NCBI GenBank assembly: GCA_964418125.1 | Contig: CAYQKY010000011.1 | Span: forward strand, 1 to 64,000 | Reading direction: 5' to 3' | Length of the DNA: 64,000 nt | From: JACJXW01 sp964418125 | GTDB lineage: Bacteria > Bacteroidota > Bacteroidia > Chitinophagales > Saprospiraceae | In this document: positions 41,587 through 50,520 of the stretch, in pieces | How positions within the stretch are numbered: position 1 is the first letter of the stretch | Layout: each line of letters starts with the position of its first letter | Made by a program: the position numbers and the translations under genes | Notes under the pieces: model-generated | What the model saw: the letters and a program-made list of their open reading frames with translations, nothing else | Databases searched by the model: none | What the model was told of the DNA's origin: nothing

Positions 41587-42471
41587 ATGAAAAGACTAAT
41601 ACTTTACTTTGCGGCTCTGGCCTTTTGTCACAATATCGGGGCCCAGGATGCTGTATATCAGACTTTCAAAGACTCCAGGGTCGTCAATGTTCAGAGCGTG
41701 GAGACCTTGCCCAAACGGCGGCTCGACGTCCGCATCGGGCATCGCTTCGGCGATGTGCTGGGCGATAACGGCGGCTGGCCTACCTTTTACGGGCTGGAGA
41801 ATGCTACGGACGTCATGATCGGGGCGGAATACGGTTTTTCCGATAATTTCACCGCCGGTTTGTACCGTACCAAGGGTGCTGGGGCCATACCTCAGGGGCA
41901 GGCGGGGCTCCGCCAGTTGATAAACGGCGTTTTCAAATACCGCCTGTTGAGGCAGAAGGAGGTAAAGGGAAGCCCCTTTACCATCACTCTCCTGGGCGTC
42001 AGCTCCATGTCTACATCGCAGCGCATCGAAGGCAACCCGGATGTGCTGCGCAGCTTTCCGAATTTTTCCCACCGCATGGCTTTTACGGGGCAGTTGCTCA
42101 TCGCCCGGAAATTTTCCGACGGGTTTTCATTGCAGGTTGTGCCGGGCTATACCCACCGCAACCTCGTTCCCTTTGAGGATGAGAACGGCCTGTTCAGCCT
42201 GGGCGCCGCTGCCCGCTTACAGTTGAGCCGGGTTTTCGGCCTCATCGCCGATGTCACGGTTCCCTTTTCTGAGCGCCGGACTACCGACAACGGCTTCTAC
42301 CCGGCAATAGGCCTGGGGCTGGAGATCGATACCGGGGGGCACCTCTTCCAGGTGAATTTTACCAATGCTACCGGGATAATGGAAACCGATTACATCCCCT
42401 ACACCACCAGCAACTGGCTGGAGGGCGAGTTCCGCCTCGGGTTTACGATCTCCCGCGTGTTTAATTTGTGA
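41587..42471 (+). CDS. DUF5777 outer-membrane beta-barrel protein
   Basis: A 294-residue protein. A signal peptide (MKRLILYFAALAFCHNIGAQ) is followed by VYQTFKDSRVVNVQSVETLPKRRLDVRIGHRFGD, the opening of DUF5777, and by alternating beta strands ending FRLGFTISRVFNL, typical of an outer-membrane barrel. Function unknown. It is flanked by a CX4CH lipoprotein and a diheme cytochrome, an arrangement suggesting a shared role in extracellular or periplasmic electron transfer. Confidence 0.87.
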   Translation: MKRLILYFAALAFCHNIGAQDAVYQTFKDSRVVNVQSVETLPKRRLDVRIGHRFGDVLGDNGGWPTFYGLENATDVMIGAEYGFSDNFTAGLYRTKGAGAIPQGQAGLRQLINGVFKYRLLRQKEVKGSPFTITLLGVSSMSTSQRIEGNPDVLRSFPNFSHRMAFTGQLLIARKFSDGFSLQVVPGYTHRNLVPFEDENGLFSLGAAARLQLSRVFGLIADVTVPFSERRTTDNGFYPAIGLGLEIDTGGHLFQVNFTNATGIMETDYIPYTTSNWLEGEFRLGFTISRVFNL

Positions 42472-42651
42472 AGATTGGGATCATGACGTCCTTTTTTGCC
42501 ACGAACCTGCCTGCCAAGCTGGCGTTTGCCAGGTAGGCAGGGACACCAAAACCCGAAGAATCACAAAGGGTTTTCCATACTCCTTCGTATGTACTTAGTG
42601 TCTTGGAGCCCTTATGGCGAAATAAGCTCCTTAGAAAAATGGCCAACTAAC

Positions 42652-43674
42652 ATGAAAAAAGCAATTATACTTACGGCGCTGATATTTGCGGCCGCCCTTC
42701 TGATAAGCCTGCGGCCGCCGCTCTACCTGGCGGATGCAGACAAGCCGGTGGCGGAAGTCCTGGAAATGCTGGGCGACGAACCGGTAAAGCACAAAGTAGA
42801 CACTACCGTGGAAGGGGTGTCTGTGGAAGCCGGGCGGGCGTTGGTGCTCACCGGCTTTGCCGACAGGCCCGGCGGCGGGCGCACCGGCAAACAGAGCAAG
42901 CACTTTGTCTGCACGAGCTGCCACAATGTGCAACGGGACGAACCGGACTTGTCGGCCGCCGATCCGCAGGCGCGCCTGGAATACGCCCGGGAGATGGGAC
43001 TGCCTTACCTTCCTGGCACTGCCCTGTACGGGATCGTCAACCGCACCAGCTTTTACAACGGAGATTACGAGAAGAAGTACGGCAGCCTGGTGGCCAAAGC
43101 CAGGAACGGCCTGCGCGAGGCCATTCAGCTGTGCGCGGTGGAATGTTCTCAGGGGCGGGCGCTGGAGCCCTGGGAAATGGAATCCGTCCTGGCCTACCTC
43201 TGGACGATCAGCCTGAAAATGAAGGACCTGGGACTGAGTGCGGAGGAGTACAAGAAGGTCAATACGGCCCTGGCTGAAGGCAGGGGAAAAGCGGCCGCCA
43301 TCGAGCTGGTCAAATCCAGCTACCTGCAGGGGGCGCCGGCTACTTTCACCGAGCCGCCCAAAGACCGCCGTGAAGGCTACGAAAACATCGAAGGCGACCC
43401 TGCCAACGGGAAGCTGGTTTACGAATCTAGCTGCCTCCACTGCCACGAAAAAGAACGCTATTCCTTCTTCAAACTGGACCATGCCAAAAGCACTTTCCAG
43501 TACCTGAAAAAGCACTTTCCCCGCTATACCCGTTATTCCGTCTATCAGGTGGCCCGCTACGGCACTTCGCCCATTCCGGGCAAGCAGGCCTACATGCCCA
43601 ATTATACCCTGGAAAAGATGAACCACCAGCAGTTGGAGGACCTGCGGGCGTATGTGGAACAGATGGCGGAGTGA
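42652..43674 (+). CDS. diheme c-type cytochrome
   Basis: A 340-residue protein with an N-terminal membrane anchor or signal (ILTALIFAAALLISL). Two heme-c motifs are present: CTSCH (87-91) and CLHCH (261-265). A distinctive middle region (VNRTSFYNGDY, LCAVECSQGRALEPWEMESVLAYLW) has two extra cysteines (CAVEC) that might ligate heme or form a disulfide. Periplasmic electron transfer is predicted; the partner enzyme is unknown. ATG 42652 is chosen: an in-frame start at 42496 would precede the signal with unrelated sequence. Confidence 0.83.
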   Translation: MKKAIILTALIFAAALLISLRPPLYLADADKPVAEVLEMLGDEPVKHKVDTTVEGVSVEAGRALVLTGFADRPGGGRTGKQSKHFVCTSCHNVQRDEPDLSAADPQARLEYAREMGLPYLPGTALYGIVNRTSFYNGDYEKKYGSLVAKARNGLREAIQLCAVECSQGRALEPWEMESVLAYLWTISLKMKDLGLSAEEYKKVNTALAEGRGKAAAIELVKSSYLQGAPATFTEPPKDRREGYENIEGDPANGKLVYESSCLHCHEKERYSFFKLDHAKSTFQYLKKHFPRYTRYSVYQVARYGTSPIPGKQAYMPNYTLEKMNHQQLEDLRAYVEQMAE

Positions 43675-43855
43675 TTGTTATATGTTTAAATGGTTTCTAT
43701 TGTTGCTACGCCTTCGATGTTGGTGGGGTTGGCCAGGGTATATATTAATTTTCAAAGTGGCCATTTCAAACAACCTGGCCCGGCAGATTTTTCTGAGCTG
43801 CAAATACACCAATCCAAACGGATCAAACTCCGGATCCCAGCCGGGTAAAAACCCC

Positions 43856-43935
43856 AAATCCCGAATAACGAATAACGAATAACGAATCCCGAATCCCGAA
43901 TCCCGAATAACGAATAACGAATCCCGAATAACAAA
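43856..43935. repeat. CGAATAA/CGAATCC tandem array
   Basis: About 80 bp of CGAATAA and CGAATCC heptamers in blocks, part of a 358-bp gap (43675-44032) that otherwise shows nothing recognisable. It resembles the array at 9174-9229. Confidence 0.9.
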
Positions 43936-44032
43936 CCCAGAACCCCCACCGGCCCGCCATCTTCCCCACCCCACATAACGGCAAACACCGTTACCAACTT
44001 TTTCCTTATCTTCGGCAAAAAGAATACCCAAG

Positions 44033-44506
44033 ATGAAAACTGTCCTCGCCGCCGCTCTCGCCGCCGTACTGTTTTTACCACCGCTCCATGCCCAGAAAGG
44101 CCTTGCCGGCCTGTGGGAAGGAATCATTACCGAAGGAGGGATACACACCACAAAAGGCCACCGCTTCCAGCTGTACCTGGAGGTGAACGAAAAATACATC
44201 AAGGGCCGGTCTTATATCTATATCGGGAAGGACAGCATCGTGCAGATGGAGCTGCGCGGCCAGCTGTATCAAGACAATTCCGTTTACCTGGAAGAAGTGA
44301 ACCCCGAATGGACGGCGGAAGAGGAGGCGGCCATCGAAGAAGGCGCTTCCCCCGATCAATTTTCCCGCAAGTACCAGTTCATCTACAAGCGCAGCCTCTG
44401 GGACCCCAGCCTGGAAGGGTACTGGCAGGAGGTAACGCCCATGCCGTTCAATTTTAAGCGGGAGCGGGGAAGGATCTTTCTGGAGAAGAAGAGAACGAAG
44501 GCCTGA
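44033..44506 (+). CDS. small exported protein of unknown function
   Basis: A 157-residue protein with a signal peptide (MKTVLAAALAAVLFLPPLHA). The mature part starts KGLAGLWEGIITEGG and looks like one beta-barrel (lipocalin-like) domain: strands around RFQLYLEVNEKYIKGRSYIYIG, IVQMELRGQLYQDNSVYLEEV and YQFIYKRSLWDPSLEGYWQE, ending in FNFKRERGRIFLEKKR. I do not recognise a named family. The stop is only 5 bp from the end of the convergent glycosyltransferase gene. Confidence 0.7.
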   Translation: MKTVLAAALAAVLFLPPLHAQKGLAGLWEGIITEGGIHTTKGHRFQLYLEVNEKYIKGRSYIYIGKDSIVQMELRGQLYQDNSVYLEEVNPEWTAEEEAAIEEGASPDQFSRKYQFIYKRSLWDPSLEGYWQEVTPMPFNFKRERGRIFLEKKRTKA

Positions 44507-44511
44507 CAATT

Positions 44512-45108
44512 TCATTTCAATTCCCATCCATACCGCTCCCAATCCTCCGCACGGTCAATATCCGAAAGCTCCGGCGCCAGGGCGTAGCTTTTGCCCATCC
44601 CTTCAATGATGGCCACCGTCTCCGCAAAAACAGTAGGCGTGCTCCACTCGATACCCTGGAAAAGGGTAGGAGTGGGTTCTTTCATCCCCAGCAGGTAATA
44701 CCCACCGTCCTTTGCCGGGCCGATCACGAAATCGTGGGTTTGCAACTGCCGGAAGGCATCTTCGATGATCCGGGTGGTAAGCCGGGCAATGTCGCTGCCG
44801 ACGATCAGGGCGGAACGCGCCTGCCGCAGGGCCACTTCGAAGGTGTGGTGCATCCGTCCGCCCAGCCCTTCTCCTTCCTGACGGTACTTATGGAATTCGG
44901 GCTCGGGCCACTCGTCATCCCGGTTGATGAAATCGGCGTAGAACAGCAAACGCAGGGCGTCAACGCCAAGAGCCTGCCGGCGCGTGTGCTCCAGCAGGCT
45001 CTTGTAGATGCGCAGGGCTTTTTCCTCCCCCACGCCTTTGGCCAGGCGGGTCTTAACCTTGCCCTTCTCCGGGTTGCGGATGAAAATGATCAGCGCTTTG
45101 TCTTCGAT
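44512..45108 (-). CDS. TIGR04282/DUF2064 family glycosyltransferase, no canonical start codon
   Basis: A nucleotide-diphospho-sugar transferase-like protein of about 198 residues. Key segments are FIRNPEKGKVKTRLAKGVGEE at the N terminus, ALIVGSDIARLT, FVIGPAKDGGYYLLGM and the C-terminal LSDIDRAEDW. Family members act in arsenosugar or related glycolipid synthesis. The first canonical start is GTG at 45033, which would remove the conserved N terminus. The frame is open back to a TAA at 45112-45114, with an ATC at 45108 where the ATG is expected. The gene may use an unusual ATC start or be mutated, or there may be a base-call error. Confidence 0.75.
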   Translation of the reverse strand: MEDKALIIFIRNPEKGKVKTRLAKGVGEEKALRIYKSLLEHTRRQALGVDALRLLFYADFINRDDEWPEPEFHKYRQEGEGLGGRMHHTFEVALRQARSALIVGSDIARLTTRIIEDAFRQLQTHDFVIGPAKDGGYYLLGMKEPTPTLFQGIEWSTPTVFAETVAIIEGMGKSYALAPELSDIDRAEDWERYGWELK

Positions 45109-45159
45109 GGCTTAGTACAATTTTTCTGATGATAACGGTGGGCAGGATTTATAATCCGC

Positions 45160-45228
45160 GATTTTTGATTTGCGCGCGCCTGTGGCGGAGCCCACCGCGG
45201 ACACATCAAACATCGCAAATCAAAAATC
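45160..45228. repeat. 15-bp perfect inverted repeat and dispersed 25-bp repeat
   Basis: GATTTTTGATTTGCG (45160-45174) faces CGCAAATCAAAAATC (45214-45228). The segment 45204-45228 matches 4820-4844 at 24 of 25 positions. It lies between the adaptor gene end and the glycosyltransferase start, and could terminate adaptor transcription. Confidence 0.75.
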
Positions 45229-45235
45229 CCAAATC

Positions 45236-46627
45236 CTAATCCGTCTTATACAACTCCTCCTCCTTGACCACCTGCACTTCATCTCCCTGCTCCAGCTTGC
45301 GGGCGATGGCGGCGTAAGGAGCTACAATCACCTCATCGCCTTCCTCCAACCCGGAGAGGACCTGGATGTAGGTGTCGTCCTGTATGCCGGTTTTGACTTC
45401 GGCCATGCGGACGGTGTCGGCGCTGACCACAAAGACAACCTCAATGAGGTCTTTTTCCAGGCCTTCTTCCTCTTCTTTGTCTGACACCTGCCGGGCTCTG
45501 GCCTCTTTCTTTTCCCCATCCTTCTCCCGGGTGGTCACCGCCTGAATGGCTACGGACAGGGCGCCGGTGGCTTTTTCCGTTTTAATGTCGACTGAAGCGG
45601 ACATGCCGGGGCGGAAGGGATACGGCTTCTGGGGGGTTATCAGGTCCTCATAAGAACCCGGGTCGATATTGATCCGCACTTCGAAATTGGTTACCTGGTC
45701 GCTGGTCAGGCTGGCGGTGGCGCCGGTGGTGGTGGAAGAATGGGCGATCTGCGTTACCTTGCCTTTGAAAATGCGGTCCAGGTAAGCGTCGACCTCGATT
45801 TCCACTTCATCGCCGAAGGTGACGCGGGGGATGTCGTTCTCGCTGACTTCCACCCGTACTTCCATGGCGTTGAGGTTGGCGATGCGCATCATTTCCGTAC
45901 CCGCCATCTGAATGGTACCGACCACGCGTTCTCCCTCTTCTACGTTGAGTTGGGAGACGATGCCGCTCATCGGGGCGAAGATGTCGGTGCGGCGCAGGCT
46001 GGTGCGCAGCTCTTTCAGGGTGGCCTCTGAACTTTCCACCTGGAATTTGGCGGCGCGGGCGCTTTCCTCTGCTGCTTTAATATTGGCTTCGGCGGCCGCC
46101 AGGTTGGCCTCCAGTGCCCGCAGGTTGGAAAGCGACTGCTGGAAGTCCGCCTCGGAAATGACACCCTCCTTGTTGAGCTTTACATTGCGCTCGTGGATCT
46201 CCCGGGCGTTGACCAGCTGGGCCTCTATCTGGTTTTGCTGGGCCTTGAACTGTTCGATCTGGGAGCGGGCGTTGGCCATTTGCGCTTTAGCCGTATTGAC
46301 GCCGGCCACGCCCCGCTCTACCTGCGACTGGTAGGCGTCGGGGTCTATGCGGGCCAGGAGCTGGCCGCTGATGACCGAGTCTCCCTCCTCGACCAGCAAT
46401 TCGACGATCTCTCCGGAGACGTCTGAGCTGATCTTGACCTCCGTTTGGGGGAATACTTTGCCACTGGCAGACACCTTCTCAATGATGGTGCGCTTTTCCG
46501 CCTTTTCTACGGCGACCTTCTCACCTTTGGGTTTGTTCTGGTTCCGCCAGATCAGGAATGCCACCAGCGCAACGATGATGGCGAGCAGAACGAAGATGAG
46601 GGTGTTGTTGCGTTTCGATTTTGCCAT
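45236..46627 (-). CDS. HlyD/MacA-like efflux adaptor protein
   Basis: A 463-residue membrane-fusion protein with one N-terminal transmembrane helix (TLIFVLLAIIVALVAFLIW). The lipoyl domain (KVFPQTEVKISSDVSGEIVELLVEEGDSV), a long alpha-hairpin with AKAQMANARSQIEQFKAQQNQIE, the second lipoyl half (IFAPMSGIVSQLNVEEGERV) and beta-barrel follow. A charged insert (about residues 375-410) in the C-terminal part is unusual. It follows a TolC gene on the same strand but no ABC permease or RND gene is adjacent, so the pump is encoded elsewhere. ATG 46627 is preferred to 46681, where the N terminus would read through a palindrome. Confidence 0.88.
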   Translation of the reverse strand: MAKSKRNNTLIFVLLAIIVALVAFLIWRNQNKPKGEKVAVEKAEKRTIIEKVSASGKVFPQTEVKISSDVSGEIVELLVEEGDSVISGQLLARIDPDAYQSQVERGVAGVNTAKAQMANARSQIEQFKAQQNQIEAQLVNAREIHERNVKLNKEGVISEADFQQSLSNLRALEANLAAAEANIKAAEESARAAKFQVESSEATLKELRTSLRRTDIFAPMSGIVSQLNVEEGERVVGTIQMAGTEMMRIANLNAMEVRVEVSENDIPRVTFGDEVEIEVDAYLDRIFKGKVTQIAHSSTTTGATASLTSDQVTNFEVRINIDPGSYEDLITPQKPYPFRPGMSASVDIKTEKATGALSVAIQAVTTREKDGEKKEARARQVSDKEEEEGLEKDLIEVVFVVSADTVRMAEVKTGIQDDTYIQVLSGLEEGDEVIVAPYAAIARKLEQGDEVQVVKEEELYKTD

Positions 46628-46652
46628 TGCTTTGAGAGCTTTTCTGAGTTTA

Positions 46653-46683
46653 CCGTGAAGTGAAGCGAGCTTCCACTTCACGG
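46653..46683. repeat. short intercistronic hairpin
   Basis: CCGTGAAGTG (46653-46662) and CACTTCACGG (46674-46683) are perfect 10-bp arms between the TolC gene end and adaptor start. It could reduce or adjust adaptor expression relative to TolC. Confidence 0.6.
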
Positions 46684-46694
46684 GGAGTTTTTCG

Positions 46695-48128
46695 TTATTC
46701 TAATGTGATCGGCCGGCCCAGGTAGAAATCTACGGTTTTCAGGTTGAAAATGAACTGATATTTTGACCGGATGAGGTCTACCTGAGCGCGGTCCAGGTTA
46801 TTGCGTGCTGTGGTATACTCGAGGGAATTGATGGCGCCCAGTTGGAAGCGCTTCTCGGCATTGTCGAAGGCGGCCTGGGCAGCGTCGACGGATTTTTGGG
46901 CGGCGATGTAGCTTTCGCGGGCGGCGCGGGCGTCGGCGATGGATCGTTGCACATCCGTTTTCAGTTGCTGCCGCTGCTGCCGGTTGATGACTTCCGTGTT
47001 GAGGGCGTTGAGGCGGGCGCGCTCCATCTGAATGCGGTTCGTATGGTTGTTGTAGAGGGGTATCCTGAGGCTGGCGCCTACGGTCTGTCCGAAGTTCTGG
47101 TTGATCTGGTCTGAGTAGGAAACCTGTTCGAAATCAACCGGAGCCTGGTTCTCGAATTCGATCTCAACCGGCATGTCGTCAATAAATACCGTTTGCTTGG
47201 TCCGTACCGTGCCGAATATCGGTTCCTGAAAAGCGCTGGAATAGTTGGTGTTCATACTGGCAAAGATGCTCAGGACCGGCAGCATGCCGGCGCGGGCAAT
47301 GTCTTCCGAAAGCTGGGCGCTTTCCAGGCGGATGTCGGCGGCGCGGATCTGGGGTTGCGTCTGCAGGGCGGCGGTATATACTTCATCGAGGCGGTAAACG
47401 CGGGGGTCGGCGCCGGCCGGAACATCGATGGTTCCCGGGCGTACGATCCGGATGTCTTCATTGGGGTCGACCTCCATCAGCTGTTTGAGGTTGAGGTAGC
47501 CGATGGCCACCTGGTTCTGGGCATCGACGATGGCCTGTTCATCCAAGGCGATCTGGGCCAGAAAATCCAGCCGGTCATTGGGCGGCAGGGAGCCGGCCTG
47601 GATGAGCTTATCGGTTTGCTGGAGTTGTTCTTGGGAGAGTTCCAGGCGCTTTTGGGCATTGGCCAGTTGTTCTTCGGCCAGCAGGATACTCAGGTAGGCC
47701 GAAGCGATGTTCAGGGAAATGTCGTTGGAGGTGGCCTGGGCCTCCAGGCGGGCGGCTTCCAGGTCCAGCTTGCTCTGCTTTATGGAGTTGTTGATCTGGT
47801 TGCCGCCATAGACCGTCATGCCGGCATCGATGCCAAAGCTGTTGAAACCGATGCGTTCGTTGTTGAACGTGTTGGTTGTCGGGTCGATGGTGCGGCCAAA
47901 CTGATAACCGACGCTGGTGCGGGCATTGAGGTTGGGCAGGCGGCTGAACTGGTTGAGCTTTTCCAACAGCTGGGCGTCCTGAATGTTGTACTGGGCCTGT
48001 TTGGTGCTCAGGTTGTTTTGCTGTGCATATTTAATGCATTCTTCCAGAGACCAGGTGTTTTGCGCAATAACAGCCTGCGCAGCGATCAGCAGCAGGCCGG
48101 ATAACAGCAGGGTAATTCTGTTTAACAT
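46695..48128 (-). CDS. TolC-family outer-membrane protein, second set
   Basis: A 477-residue outer-membrane efflux channel. A signal peptide (MLNRITLLLSGLLLIAAQAVIAQ) precedes NTWSLEECIKYAQQNNL, and the two long coiled-coil repeats (SILLAEEQLANAQKRLELSQEQLQQTDKLIQAG; DARAARESYIAAQKSVDAAQAAFDNAEKRF) are typical. It is upstream of the adaptor gene in one probable transcript. Unlike the first set, no inner-membrane pump is nearby; the MacA-like adaptor suggests an ABC exporter. Confidence 0.92.
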   Translation of the reverse strand: MLNRITLLLSGLLLIAAQAVIAQNTWSLEECIKYAQQNNLSTKQAQYNIQDAQLLEKLNQFSRLPNLNARTSVGYQFGRTIDPTTNTFNNERIGFNSFGIDAGMTVYGGNQINNSIKQSKLDLEAARLEAQATSNDISLNIASAYLSILLAEEQLANAQKRLELSQEQLQQTDKLIQAGSLPPNDRLDFLAQIALDEQAIVDAQNQVAIGYLNLKQLMEVDPNEDIRIVRPGTIDVPAGADPRVYRLDEVYTAALQTQPQIRAADIRLESAQLSEDIARAGMLPVLSIFASMNTNYSSAFQEPIFGTVRTKQTVFIDDMPVEIEFENQAPVDFEQVSYSDQINQNFGQTVGASLRIPLYNNHTNRIQMERARLNALNTEVINRQQRQQLKTDVQRSIADARAARESYIAAQKSVDAAQAAFDNAEKRFQLGAINSLEYTTARNNLDRAQVDLIRSKYQFIFNLKTVDFYLGRPITLE

Positions 48129-48258
48129 AACCGATCTTTTTTTTGTACCTGCAATAGTAGTAAAAGGCAGCCTTTTCCCGGAAATTTTTATATCAAGAGG
48201 GAATTCTATCGGATGAATGGCGTGTTTCGTTGTCTGTTGTCCCGAATCCAGAACACCC

Positions 48259-49554
48259 TCACAAGTTCGACGTAAAAGAAATAGAGCCGATCACCTGATC
48301 ATAACGGCTGCCGAAGGGGCGGTAGTAGATCAGGATGGTATACTGGTTCTCGGTTTCGTGCCAGGAACCCTCGACCTCCGTCATATCCGGTTGGGGCGCC
48401 TGCCCTTTTTTATCAGTGGTGGGCAGAGTAGCATAGGCGTAATCGTAATATCCCTGCTTGAGCAGGGCCTGGCCGACATAGGCTTTCAGCCCTTCGTCGT
48501 ACTCCATGCGGTATTCGGGCAGGATCGTCCAGTCGGTTAGCCCGCCGAAAAGGTACACTTCACTGCCGTAATAGGGCGTGTCTTTTTTCAGGTAAAAGAC
48601 CACGTCGGCGTATTCGGCGGAGAGTTCGTTGTCGGGCTGGTCGGTAGTCTCAATAACAAAATTGCCGTTCAGGTCTTCAAAAGTGGTATAGGCCATGCCG
48701 GAGCGGGGCTCGTCGAACTTGAGCTGTATCACGAACCCGTCATTCGTCCTTTCGACGGAATAGATGTTAAAGGAGACCAGCCTGAGGCTTCGCAGGTCGA
48801 GAAACCGGAACTCCTTCCCTCCGGGGAAGACGACCTTGTCCTGATGGTCGAACAACATGGCATTGCTGCGGATGAATTTCGGCGGAATATCCGTAATGGC
48901 ATTGCCCCACCGGCCATTTTGCAGGACAGTGGCCCGCACCTCCGCCATGGGATTCTGGATCTTGAACTGTTCGTGGTTCACGACAAAGTCGATCTCCTGA
49001 TGAGTGCGGAACTTGGAAACCTGGCTGGCGCGCAATACCCTGGGGTCGATGGAAACCTTGGAGTCGACAACCACGAACCGGCGCGAAAGCACCAACTGCC
49101 GGTCATAGGTGTCATCATAGACAAAGAGCATGTAATTGCCCGATTTGGTGATGCGGGTATCCTGGTTGGGCAGGGTGAGTTGGTAGTGGGTGTAGGGCCA
49201 CAATGTTTTGAAGGAAAACTGGAAATTCTGAATGCGTTCTTCCGTGTAGCCTTCTACGTACTCGAGCTCGGCAAGCTGGGAGGGCTTCCAGTCGCGGTCG
49301 CAGTGTACTACCTTGTAGAAATAGTCCTTTGTGTCGCCATCGAGGTCGTCGAAAGAGAGGGTGACCCGGGCGGCCCCTCCCAGTTCGATGATGGGGTAGG
49401 AGAGGTATATACCCTCAATATGGAACTTTACCGAGCGGATGTAGTCAACATAGATGAATTCCTCACCTGGGAAATCATCCTGGGCAGAAAGGAAAAAAGG
49501 CTGGAACAAAAAGAACAGAACCAGGCAAAAAAAGCTGTGCGTTTTCTTCTTCAT
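48259..49554 (-). CDS. type IX secretion system plug protein (DUF5103)
   Basis: A 431-residue exported protein with signal peptide (KTHSFFCLVLFFLFQPFFLSAQ). It matches the DUF5103 family, now known as the plug of the SprA translocon: YIRSVKFHIEGIYLSYPIIELGG and LTLSFDDLDGDTKDYFYKVVHCDRDW open the first beta domain, and VYLFGGLTDWTILPEYRM is in the second. The plug blocks the SprA outer-membrane pore when no substrate is present. It shows that this organism uses type IX secretion, consistent with the sorting domain at 4853-7645. ATG 49554 begins right at the signal peptide; an in-frame ATG at 49605 adds 17 residues. Confidence 0.88.
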   Translation of the reverse strand: MKKKTHSFFCLVLFFLFQPFFLSAQDDFPGEEFIYVDYIRSVKFHIEGIYLSYPIIELGGAARVTLSFDDLDGDTKDYFYKVVHCDRDWKPSQLAELEYVEGYTEERIQNFQFSFKTLWPYTHYQLTLPNQDTRITKSGNYMLFVYDDTYDRQLVLSRRFVVVDSKVSIDPRVLRASQVSKFRTHQEIDFVVNHEQFKIQNPMAEVRATVLQNGRWGNAITDIPPKFIRSNAMLFDHQDKVVFPGGKEFRFLDLRSLRLVSFNIYSVERTNDGFVIQLKFDEPRSGMAYTTFEDLNGNFVIETTDQPDNELSAEYADVVFYLKKDTPYYGSEVYLFGGLTDWTILPEYRMEYDEGLKAYVGQALLKQGYYDYAYATLPTTDKKGQAPQPDMTEVEGSWHETENQYTILIYYRPFGSRYDQVIGSISFTSNL

Positions 49555-49629
49555 ATTTTTTGTCTGTGAGTTTTTAACGATCATTTTGGTTAACGCATTG
49601 CCCATTCACTCCTTCACTCCTTCATTTCC

Positions 49630-50244
49630 TCATTTACTCACCCACCGATTCCCCCGCACATAAAATCTCCATTCCCAGTCCGCGCATTCTTCGGCGTACG
49701 CCACCCCGATGCGTGGGCTGGCGATGATGTCCTTTTCCTCTACGGTTTCGCCCCGGCTTTCGATCCAGACCGGGCTTTCAGGGTTGAGCATATCCGTACC
49801 GGTATACTTTCGGGTAATACCCAGGGCCTGTGATAATACGCCCGGTCCGGCGGTGAGCCGGGCTTCTACCCTGGCCATACGGCGGCGGCGCATCATCAGT
49901 TCGATGTTCTCGGCCGGCTCCAGCGCCCGGATCAGTACGGCATGGGCGACGCCTTCTTCTGCAGTCACTACATTGAAAAGGTGATGGATGCCATAGCAGA
50001 GGTAAATATAAGCATGCCCTCCCCGGCTGAACATCACCCGGGTGCGCTCAGTGCGGCGGTTGCCGTAAGCGTGGCTTGCTTTATCCTCCGGGGCCCGGTA
50101 GGCTTCCACCTCCACGATGCGCCCGGCGGTGCGCCCCTCGCCGAAGTCCGTCACCAGGTATTTGCCCAACAGGCTGCGGCTCACCTGAAGTACGTCGTCC
50201 CGGGTGAAAAAAGAGCGGCTTAACCGGTTGTTTTGCTGAGGCAT
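49630..50244 (-). CDS. DNA-3-methyladenine glycosylase (AAG/MPG family)
   Basis: A 204-residue base-excision repair enzyme that removes alkylated purines such as 3-methyladenine from DNA. Family features: LGKYLVTDFGEGRTAGRIVEVEAY, with the catalytic-glutamate-containing motif VEVEAYRAPEDKASHAYGNRRTERTRVMF, then GGHAYIYLCYGIHHLFNVVT and TAGPGVLSQALGI. ATG 50244 is chosen over an in-frame start at 50376. Cytoplasmic; single gene. Confidence 0.93.
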   Translation of the reverse strand: MPQQNNRLSRSFFTRDDVLQVSRSLLGKYLVTDFGEGRTAGRIVEVEAYRAPEDKASHAYGNRRTERTRVMFSRGGHAYIYLCYGIHHLFNVVTAEEGVAHAVLIRALEPAENIELMMRRRRMARVEARLTAGPGVLSQALGITRKYTGTDMLNPESPVWIESRGETVEEKDIIASPRIGVAYAEECADWEWRFYVRGNRWVSK

Positions 50245-50434
50245 TAAAGTTTGTTTTTTAGAATACCGCTTTTGGGAGAAAACTACCTGGATCGGAGCGT
50301 AGATATGCATTGAAATAGGAAAGCCTTGCTCCGTTTCAAGTTTGATAAGCCCTGTAGGATAAATAAACTTTGCCAATCCACAGGGCAGGGGTTTTCACAC
50401 GTTTCCAGATGGTTCGCTATTTGTGTAGGTAAGG

Positions 50435-50513
50435 GTGCGATCAAGATGATCGCCCCACGAACCAGGAGGCTGCCGCGCCTCAGAACCTATTCTGTGCGGC
50501 AGGCTTCTGGTTC
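50435..50513. repeat. dispersed 24-bp repeat followed by an imperfect hairpin
   Basis: 50435-50458 is an exact copy of the right arm at 28963-28986. The next segment, GAACCAGGAGGCTGCCGCG (50459-50477) and TGCGGCAGGCTTCTGGTTC (50495-50513), forms an imperfect 19-bp hairpin (three mismatches) just after the guaB stop, a likely transcript end for guaB. Confidence 0.65.
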
Positions 50514-50520
50514 AGAAAAC

